47,096 bases of DNA. Source: an uncultured Prevotellaceae bacterium. GTDB lineage: Bacteria > Bacteroidota > Bacteroidia > Bacteroidales > Bacteroidaceae. Made by a program: the position numbers and the translations under genes. The stretch lies in assembly GCA_937910905.1 (NCBI GenBank), contig CALEPV010000068.1:1-47096 (forward strand), read 5' to 3'. The notes beneath the pieces are model-generated. The model did no database searches. It saw nothing but the letters and a program-made list of their open reading frames with translations, and was not told the DNA's origin. Position 1 is the stretch's first letter. Every line of letters starts with the position of its first letter. Shown in pieces: positions 33,213 through 41,300 of this stretch.

Positions 33213-35096
33213 ATGAAACGCAACCACTTTCTGCTGGCCATTGCCGCTATCACGGCAATGGCCAGCAACAGCGCCAGCGCACAGGGCCTGGCCGAAGCCT
33301 ATAAGGATATGTTCCGCATCGGCGTGGCGCTGAACAAGAGCAACGTGGCCGATGCCCAGCAGCAGGCACTCGTCTGTGCCGAGTTCAACAGCGTGACTGC
33401 CGAGAACGACATGAAGCCTCAGCTCACACAGCCACGCGAGGGTGTGTTCACCTGGTGCGGAGCCGATAGCATAGCCAACTTCTGCCGCCAGCATGGCATA
33501 AAGATGCGCGGACACTGCTTGGTGTGGCACAATCAGATAGACCAGTGGATATACACCGACAGCCTGGGCCAGCCTGCCACCAAGGAGCTGGTGCTACAGC
33601 GTATACGATGCCACATCAAGACTATAGTCGAGCGGTACAAGGATGTATGCTACTGCTGGGATGTAGTCAACGAGGCAATCACCGACGACGCCAATGCTGA
33701 ATGCCCCTACCGGCAGTCAAGGCTGTACCAGATCTGCGGCGACGACTTCATACGCGAAGCCTTCCGCGCAGCTCGCAAGGCTGACCCCGATGCGCTCCTG
33801 TTCTACAACGACTACAACGAATGCGACCCCGTGAAGCGCGACCGCATAGCACAGATGGTGGCATCAATGAAAGCCGACGGCGTGCCCATCGATGGCATAG
33901 GTATGCAGGCACACTACAACATACACTATCCGTCGGCCTACCTACTGGAGGCTGCAATAGAGAAGTACAGCACCATAGTGCCGCATCTGCACGTCACCGA
34001 GATGGACATACGCATAGACCACTATCGCGGCGGCGACCTACTAACAGTTCAGCAGGGTGGTGTCGATGCCACAGGCGGCGAGATGCAGCAGCTGTTACAG
34101 CAGCAGGAGCGCCAGTATGCTACGCTGTTCGAGGTGCTGCGCCGCCACGCCGATGTCATCGACTGCGTGACATTCTGGAACCTCGGCGACCGCGACTCCT
34201 GGCTTGGCGCAGACAAGCTGCCGCTGCCCTTCGACGTCAACTACCGCCCGAAACACCTATATACTATTATACGCGATATGAAGTCGACAGAACAGGTGGG
34301 AGTGGACCAGCGTGCTGCCGGGCATCCCGACCCGAACTTCCACATCTACCTGTGCTTCGGACAGTCCAACATGGAAGGTGCAGCAAGGCCTGAAGCCGAG
34401 GACATGGAGGGCATCAGTGAGCGCTTCCTCATGATGGCTGCCACCGACATGCAGCAGCAAGGCCGCAAGACGGGACAGTGGTACACCGCTACCCCGCCCC
34501 TGTGCCGCGAGCACACCGGCCTCACTCCAGTAGACTACTTTGGCCGCACGATGGTCGAGTCATTGCCCGACAGCATACGTGTAGGTGTGATTGTAGTAGC
34601 CATAGGAGGCTGTCACATAGAGACCTATATGGCCGACAGCATCGATGCCTACCGCCAGCGCGCCCCACAGTGGATGCTGCCGGCACTCGAAGCCTATGTC
34701 AACAACCCCTACATGCGGCTCATGCACCTAGCACGACTGGCACGCACACAGGGCCAAATCAAGGGCATACTGCTGCATCAAGGCGAGTCCAACACCGGCG
34801 ATGCTGCGTGGGCACAGAAGGTGAAGATAGTGTACGAGCGCCTGCTGAAGGACATCTACATGACAGCTGACGAGGTACCTCTGCTGGCTGGCGAGGTGGT
34901 GAGGGCCAACGGCGAGGGCGTGTGCGTAGCTATGAATCGCCAGATAGACGCTCTGCCGCAAACCGTACGGACAGCCCACGTGATAAGCTCCGAAGGTTGC
35001 ACCAACGGTCCCGACCGTCTGCACTTCGACGCTGCTGGCTATCGTCTGCTGGGCCGTCGCTACGCTGAAACCATGCTACAACTGCTACGCCGATGA
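33213..35096 (+). CDS. Bifunctional GH10 endo-beta-1,4-xylanase / CE6-type acetyl xylan esterase
   Basis: 627 residues, signal peptide to about 23 (ASAQ). The N-terminal GH10 barrel (25-355) has acid/base Glu154 in DVVNEAI, nucleophile Glu263 in VTEMDIRID, and the WHNQ segment at 105-108. The C-terminal SGNH hydrolase (375-627) has nucleophile Ser385 in FGQSNMEG, the HQGES block at 522-526, and the Asp601/His604 pair in DRLHF, as in CE6 acetyl xylan esterases. The linker is short (355-374). One protein can thus cut the xylan backbone and remove its acetyl groups. It follows GH51 by 18 bases and overlaps ung by 4. Confidence 0.93.
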   Translation: MKRNHFLLAIAAITAMASNSASAQGLAEAYKDMFRIGVALNKSNVADAQQQALVCAEFNSVTAENDMKPQLTQPREGVFTWCGADSIANFCRQHGIKMRGHCLVWHNQIDQWIYTDSLGQPATKELVLQRIRCHIKTIVERYKDVCYCWDVVNEAITDDANAECPYRQSRLYQICGDDFIREAFRAARKADPDALLFYNDYNECDPVKRDRIAQMVASMKADGVPIDGIGMQAHYNIHYPSAYLLEAAIEKYSTIVPHLHVTEMDIRIDHYRGGDLLTVQQGGVDATGGEMQQLLQQQERQYATLFEVLRRHADVIDCVTFWNLGDRDSWLGADKLPLPFDVNYRPKHLYTIIRDMKSTEQVGVDQRAAGHPDPNFHIYLCFGQSNMEGAARPEAEDMEGISERFLMMAATDMQQQGRKTGQWYTATPPLCREHTGLTPVDYFGRTMVESLPDSIRVGVIVVAIGGCHIETYMADSIDAYRQRAPQWMLPALEAYVNNPYMRLMHLARLARTQGQIKGILLHQGESNTGDAAWAQKVKIVYERLLKDIYMTADEVPLLAGEVVRANGEGVCVAMNRQIDALPQTVRTAHVISSEGCTNGPDRLHFDAAGYRLLGRRYAETMLQLLRR

Positions 35097-35755
35097 ACGT
35101 AAGGATAGAACCATCGTGGCAACAGCGGCTGGCTGGTGAGTTCGACAAACCGTACTTCGCCGAGCTGGTACAGTTCGTCAGGCAGGAATATGCCACCGCT
35201 GTATGCTACCCACCAGGCAGACTCATCTTCAATGCCTTCCAGCAGACACCGTTTGAGCAAGTGAAGGTCATCATACTGGGACAGGACCCCTACCACGAAC
35301 CCGGCCAGGCTATGGGTCTTTCATTCTCGGTACCCGACGGGGTGATGTTCCCGCCGTCGCTGCGCAACATCTTCGCTGAGATACAGCAAGAGTACGGCAC
35401 CCAGACACCCACGTCGGGTGACCTCACCCGCTGGGCGCAACAGGGTGTGATGCTGCTAAACGCCACCCTCACCGTGCGGCAAGGGCTGGCGGGTTCGCAT
35501 CAGCGACGCGGCTGGGAACAGTTCACCGATGCTGTAATCAACTGTCTCAACGCCGAACGCAACAATCTGGTGTTCCTGCTATGGGGCAGCTGCGCAGGGC
35601 AGAAGGCACAGTTCATTGACTCGCAGCGCCACTGCGTGCTGCGCAGTGCTCACCCCTCGCCCCTGTCGGCCTACCGCGGCTTCTTCGGCAACCACCACTT
35701 CCAGCTCTGCAACGACTACCTGCAACGTAACGGGATAGAGCCGATTCAATGGTAA
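35093..35755 (+). CDS. ung: Uracil-DNA glycosylase
   Basis: Family 1 enzyme that removes uracil from DNA. It is 220 residues. The water-activating Asp65 is in GQDPYHEPGQAMGLSFS, and the HPSPLSAYRGFFG loop carries the catalytic His and the Leu/Pro DNA-intercalation segment. Start overlaps the GH10-CE6 stop by 4 bases (ATGA), an unexpected coupling of a repair gene to a xylanase. It is 6 bases before the DUF3109 gene. Confidence 0.98.
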   Translation: MNVRIEPSWQQRLAGEFDKPYFAELVQFVRQEYATAVCYPPGRLIFNAFQQTPFEQVKVIILGQDPYHEPGQAMGLSFSVPDGVMFPPSLRNIFAEIQQEYGTQTPTSGDLTRWAQQGVMLLNATLTVRQGLAGSHQRRGWEQFTDAVINCLNAERNNLVFLLWGSCAGQKAQFIDSQRHCVLRSAHPSPLSAYRGFFGNHHFQLCNDYLQRNGIEPIQW

Positions 35756-35761
35756 TAGCAC

Positions 35762-36385
35762 ATGAGCAACAATCAGATGCCTATATTACAGGTAGGCGAC
35801 GTCCTGCTCAGCAGCGATCTCATCACCGAACAGTTCTGCTGCGACTTGGCTGCGTGCAAGGGTGCATGTTGCATCGAAGGCGATGCCGGAGCACCCGTCA
35901 CGATAGATGAGATAGCTGAGATTGAGGACTCGCTGAATGCTGCTTGGGGCATGATGAGCAAGAAAGCTCAAGCCGTTGTGCGGCAGCAAGGTGTGGCCTA
36001 TGCCGACCGGGATGGCGACCTGGTAACCAGCATAGTGGACGGAAAGGACTGTGTGTTCACCCACTACGACGACCTGCAGCTAGACCCCGACAGCCCTGCA
36101 CGCACACGCTGCTGCCTCTGTGCACTGGAGACGGTCTGCCGCAAAGAGCTGTCGCACTTCGTCAAGCCCATATCATGTGCACTCTATCCCATCCGCGAGA
36201 AGCACTTTGCAGGCGGGCTCGTTGGGCTGAACTATCACCGTTGGAACATCTGTGCACCCGCACGCGAACACGGACGCGAACTGAATATGCCCCTCTACCG
36301 GTTTCTGCACGAACCACTCATACGCCGCTTTGGTGCCAAGTGGTACGCCGAGCTGGAAGAGGTGGCAAAGCTGATTAGCGAGTAA
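35762..36385 (+). CDS. DUF3109 family cysteine-rich protein
   Basis: 207 residues. It has the Cys-rich pattern of the Bacteroidetes DUF3109 family: CCDLAACKGACC near the N-terminus, then CCLCALETVC and ISCALYPIR, with a final NICAPA. The cysteines suggest an Fe-S or zinc site. Function not known; the family is conserved and often sits near housekeeping genes. Last gene of the plus-strand run GH51-GH10-ung-DUF3109; no terminator hairpin is visible in the 31 bases before lpxB. Confidence 0.88.
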   Translation: MSNNQMPILQVGDVLLSSDLITEQFCCDLAACKGACCIEGDAGAPVTIDEIAEIEDSLNAAWGMMSKKAQAVVRQQGVAYADRDGDLVTSIVDGKDCVFTHYDDLQLDPDSPARTRCCLCALETVCRKELSHFVKPISCALYPIREKHFAGGLVGLNYHRWNICAPAREHGRELNMPLYRFLHEPLIRRFGAKWYAELEEVAKLISE

Positions 36386-36416
36386 GACGGAGCTAATCAG
36401 CAAGTAATAAGCAGTA

Positions 36417-37574
36417 CTATTGCGGTGTCAGAGCTTCTATCATGGCCTGTGCCGCACGTTCCGGCGCACCAGGCTCACCCAGCTTGGATAGCATGGAACG
36501 GTAGCCCGCCAGCATGGTGTCACGCTTCGAACCGCCGGGCAGAATATCCTCAAGCCACTGCTGCAGGGTATCCACGTTCATGTGGTTGCCTATCAGCTCA
36601 GGTATCACCTCGCTGTCGTCGATGAGGTTGACCAGCGATATGTACTTCACCCTGAGGAAGTGGGGTTTCAACCAGTTGACGATGCGACCGAAGCGAGTAT
36701 AGTAGCACACCACCTGTGGTACATTGAACAGCGCTGTCTCAAGTGCCGCCGTACCACTGGTGACAAGGGCGGTAGAGCTGTGCGACAGTAGGTCAAATGT
36801 GGCATTGGTGACCGACACTAGGCCGTGCACCGGATGCTGTGAGAGAACTGGGGCATAGTCAGTCTCCCAATCCAGCGACGATGTGGCACCAAGGATGATG
36901 TTGTAGTCCTGCTCATACCGCTTCACGGCATCGAGCATACGCGGCAGATTAGCTGCTATCTCGGCCTTGCGACTGCCTGGGAGCAGAGCTATTGACAGGC
37001 GGTTCTCCTGCAGCCCGTGCTGCTCACAGAAGCTGGTATATGTCTGTTGGGGCAACTGTTTATAAACGCTCACCTCGTCCAGCGTGGGGTTGCCCACATA
37101 GTGTATGGGATAGTGGTGCTTCTCTTCATAGAAGTCAACCTCGAAAGGCAGTATTGAGAACAATTGGTCCACATTGCGGCGTATGGCCTTGATGCGTCCC
37201 TCCTTCCACGCCCATATCTTGGGTGAGATATAATAGTACACTGGGCAGATGCCTGCAGTGTGCACGTATTCAGCAATGCGCAGATTGAAGCCTGGATAGT
37301 CCACAAGTATGACCACATCTGGCCTCCACTGAACGATATCAGCCTTGCACTGCGCCAATCCACGCAGTATCTTACGGGCATGCCGCACTACCTGGATGAA
37401 GCCCATATAGGCAAGGTCACGGTAGTGAGCCACCAGCTCCATGCCCTGTGCCGCCATGCAGTCGCCGCCAAAGCCTCGAAACTGTGCTTCTGCGTCGCGC
37501 TGGTGCAATGCGGCTATCAGATGTGATGCATGGAGATCGCCGCTGGCCTCACCTGCGATGACGTAGTACTTCAT
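36417..37574 (-). CDS. lpxB: Lipid-A-disaccharide synthase
   Basis: GT19 glycosyltransferase that joins UDP-diacylglucosamine and lipid X to form the lipid A disaccharide at the inner membrane. It is 385 residues, normal length. GEASGDLHASHL is at 8-19, the IWAWKEGR segment near 145, PGSRKAEI near 205, and the TSGTAALETALF donor loop near 270. Starts within the surE stop codon (4-base overlap). Last gene of the minus-strand run GH43-A2M-surE-lpxB. Confidence 0.97.
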   Translation of the reverse strand: MKYYVIAGEASGDLHASHLIAALHQRDAEAQFRGFGGDCMAAQGMELVAHYRDLAYMGFIQVVRHARKILRGLAQCKADIVQWRPDVVILVDYPGFNLRIAEYVHTAGICPVYYYISPKIWAWKEGRIKAIRRNVDQLFSILPFEVDFYEEKHHYPIHYVGNPTLDEVSVYKQLPQQTYTSFCEQHGLQENRLSIALLPGSRKAEIAANLPRMLDAVKRYEQDYNIILGATSSLDWETDYAPVLSQHPVHGLVSVTNATFDLLSHSSTALVTSGTAALETALFNVPQVVCYYTRFGRIVNWLKPHFLRVKYISLVNLIDDSEVIPELIGNHMNVDTLQQWLEDILPGGSKRDTMLAGYRSMLSKLGEPGAPERAAQAMIEALTPQ

Positions 37575-38356
37575 TTCAGTCTTTCTATCTGCACTATCGC
37601 GCTGTGCGCTGTCATATCAATGGTAATGGGTACGATGGAGCCATAGCCCATACGAAGGGCAGCAAAGTCGGTGTCCGCGGCATCGGGTTCGAGGTCCGTG
37701 AACTGCCCCGTTAGCCAGAAATAGCGGTCGCGCACATGCGGGTTGCCTGCTGGGGCCCACTCTGCGCTCCAGCGACCTCGTGCCTGTCGGCACACGCGCC
37801 AACCACGGAAGGAATCTGCCACAGGCAGGTTGATATTAAGGCACACATCTGCTGGCAGACCAGCCTCTATCACACGCTGACACAAAGTGGCTATAGCAGC
37901 CAACGTATCTGCACAAGGCGGGTGCTGCTCGTAGCTCTCGCCACGCTTCAGCCACAGAGAGAAGCCTATAGAGGGTATATCCTTCATGCACCCTTCGAGC
38001 ACAGCACCCATCGTCCCGCTATAGTGGCAGCTCACGGAGGCATTGTCGCCGTGATTGATTCCACTGATGATGAGGCTGGGCTTGCGTGGCACTATCTGCT
38101 CCAAGGCCAGCTTCACACAGTCGACTGGCGTTCCGGAACATGCATAGACCTGCTCGCCACACTGCAACAGTTCTTCGTATGGGCCTGAATAGTGCACGGG
38201 AATTGTTGCAGTGATAGCACAGGCAGCACCTGAGCGTGCTCCATCGGGAGCTACGACTATCACATCGCCTATAGCTGATACCGCACGAGCCAAATCGCGT
38301 ATGCCCGCTGCCTTGTAGCCATCGTCGTTGGTTATGAGGATGAGGGGCTTCGTCAT
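37571..38356 (-). CDS. surE: 5'/3'-nucleotidase SurE
   Basis: Metal-dependent nucleoside monophosphate phosphatase, 261 residues. The metal site is made by NDDG near residue 10, the SGA loop (GARSGAACAIT) and SGINHGDNAS. It overlaps the A2M gene by 4 bases at its start and lpxB by 4 at its end. surE next to lpxB is a common Bacteroidetes pairing. Confidence 0.96.
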   Translation of the reverse strand: MTKPLILITNDDGYKAAGIRDLARAVSAIGDVIVVAPDGARSGAACAITATIPVHYSGPYEELLQCGEQVYACSGTPVDCVKLALEQIVPRKPSLIISGINHGDNASVSCHYSGTMGAVLEGCMKDIPSIGFSLWLKRGESYEQHPPCADTLAAIATLCQRVIEAGLPADVCLNINLPVADSFRGWRVCRQARGRWSAEWAPAGNPHVRDRYFWLTGQFTDLEPDAADTDFAALRMGYGSIVPITIDMTAHSAIVQIERLK

Positions 38357-41300
38357 TTCGTTATCGTTATGTTGTATGTATTCGTATGTCCTCCGAACTC
38401 AGGCGCGTACAAGCACTGTATGCGTGCCAGACCAGTGGTGTACTGACCGTCGCGATCAATGAAGGATGCCTCCTCCAGTACGTATGTACCCTTGGGCAGG
38501 CGGTCGAAGAAGTAATCGGTGTGGGCATCGTGCATTGCCATATAGTAACCCAGGCCACCTTGATAGTAGTAGCCGGATATCTGCTGCTGAGGCTCTGCAC
38601 AGGCGGCACGGTCGGCACGCAGGCATACGTACTCGTAGTCGCGGTCGGCAGTGATGATGTAGCGAGTTGTGATGCGGTCGCCCAGCCGCGGGTTGATGCT
38701 GCTCACTTCGCGCCGCACAGACAGGCCTGTGGTTGTGCCTACAGCATCAGCGTAAGGTATGAGATAGGAAGCATAGACTGCGCCCCACGCCTCACCTTCG
38801 TTGTTGCGACGCACCGTAATGGACTGTGGCATCTGCCCGTCCGTATAGCTGGCCTTCACATAACCCAAGGCAGCTGCCGATGGCGCAGACGACTGTACGT
38901 TGACGGTACGCTTACCGTAGCGCAACGATAACCCGTCGGCCAAGGTTGATGACAACTGAGCATTATTGTCATGCAGCAACGCATAGATAGCGTTGACGGT
39001 GCAGATGTTCGATTCCCACATCTGAGTGCGCTTCTGCTGGAGCAGCCAGCGACGCAGGCCCGACAGCAGGGTGGCATTGTCTGCGTCAACATCCCTTACG
39101 GCTTCAACAGCTACTGTATGCGCTATGATTTTGTGGCTCGCGGGCGTGAAGCTACCACCCGCATAGTCGAAGAAGCTACCGTGATTGGTGGTCACGGTGA
39201 GGTGCTCCTGCAATGAAGTATAGTAGTCGCGCCAATCGCTGCGACCTGCACCCTTCAGCACGACTGCTGCTAAGGCGCGCTCCTGATTGTCCATTGAGGC
39301 TACAGTGCCACGCAAATGGTCGAGTAGATAGCGTACATCCGACTGCTGAGCCGAAGTGAGTCGTATGCCAGAGCGCTGTGCTATATATATATAATGTAAG
39401 TGAATGAGGTTGCCTGTACGTACTGTTTCACCGCGAGCCTCGGCACGCTTCATGTCCTGCACCATTTTGCTGTTCTCGCGGGCTACGAAGGCAACAGCAT
39501 GCTGCAGAACGTTGTTCACCATCTGGCGGCTGTCGTCAGACAGCGAGGAGAAGCCAGCAGTGAGGGACCGCAGCTGGGTTAGGTATATTGCCACAAGTCG
39601 GGTCATCAGCTCGCTGCTGCGCATACCTGGGAACCAACTGAAGCCTCCGTCGCTCTGCTGCCGCTCTTGCAGACGCGTAAGCGTACCTCCAAGATTTGAT
39701 TCTAGCAGGTTGGCATCGAAGAGTGTGCAGAGCTCAGACATACGCTCTGTATCGCTCATCGCGTCACGCAGCCAAGGTGTCTCGTCAAGCACCATCTGCT
39801 TCAGCTCGGCATCCTCCTCGAGTGGGCTGTTCAAACCTTGGGGCCTACCCTGCTGGCATTGTGCCTGCCACAGCTCCAATACATCACGCAGACGCGGTGT
39901 GGTAGCCACGATGTGTGAAGCCAGTGTATTGGCATAGAAGGCACAGGTGAGCGACAGTACATCGTCGTTCTGCGGCTCGCGCAGCGCGGGCAGCGACTGC
40001 ACCACGGTCCATATGGGGTGAGTCGTGTACTCCACGGTCAGCATGCGGTTGGTTGCAGAGGCGGCGTTGTTGGCAAACAGCGAGGTAAGGTCGGTGGTGA
40101 AGACACCCTTGCCATCGGCCTGTATCTCCACACTCTCTGTGACGTAAGTCTTGTCTGACAGCACTGGCAGTAGGTACTGCTCACCATCGCTAAACTCACG
40201 CGTTTCGGCAGTAAAGCGTACGGCCAGTATCGTTGGCTGTTCGTCGGGCGTGTATGCAAACATAAGTGTTGCCTCGCCGTTGGATTCAGTGCTGAATGTT
40301 GCCTGCTGCTTAGATAACACACGCGAGGCCTCCGGGTCGTATATCTCCAGTCGTGCCTTACCGCTCAAGGCTTGGTCTGTGAGATTCTGGATGGAAGCTG
40401 TGATTGTTCCATTGTCACCTACACGCAGGAATCGGGGCATATATAGATGAGCCATCAGCTCCTTGCGTGCCACTGTCTGAGCCTCAATGTTGGCTGTATT
40501 GAGGTCTGCTGTGTGTGCAACGCCCATCATGTGCCACGTAGTAAGGCTCTGCGGCAACGTGAATTGCAGTGTCACATTGCCCTCGGCATCCGTGCGGAGA
40601 CGAGGGGCAAAGTAGGCTGTCTCGTTGAAGTTGGTGCGTACGGCAGCTGCAGCATCGCCTACGGCCTCGCCAGCATCGGAATCTTCTGCTGCGGCTTCTT
40701 CTGCCGTCTCATACTCTGCACCGTCAGCTACCATCTGCGGTGCAACGGCAGCCATCGCCATCGGTGCGGCATCGGCTACTGCCATCTCCTCAACAGTCGC
40801 AGTGCCATTGGCCCGCGAGGCTTTCAGCATAGGACGAGTTCCACGCAGGCGCATAGTGCTGTAAACGGCATAGTGGCTGAAGCCAAGGCCTGTGAAGTAC
40901 TGCGGGTTGAACGCATCAAACGACAGTTCCGGCACTTGATATGAACGCATTGGGAAGTAGTATAACTCATGCGCCGTATCGGTATAGTAGCTACTGAAAC
41001 GCCAAGGCGTTGACGTGATATTGTAGCCGCGACTCACAAGCAACTGCCACAGATGAGGTGTCAGGGCATCGAGGGTCGCATCATAAACAGTGGCCATCAG
41101 GTTGGCTGGAGCTGGCGTTCCGTCAGGACGAGTGATACGTAAAGTCCACGTCTCAGTGTCACCTGGGTGTACACGGTCACGGAACGAAGTCCACTGCCAG
41201 CGCAGCTCTGTATCGGGCATAGCGTGTCGCAAGGTCTGTGACTTCGTTATCACACTGCCATCTTTAACAAGTACCAAATGTACTGTTGCGCCATCACCCA

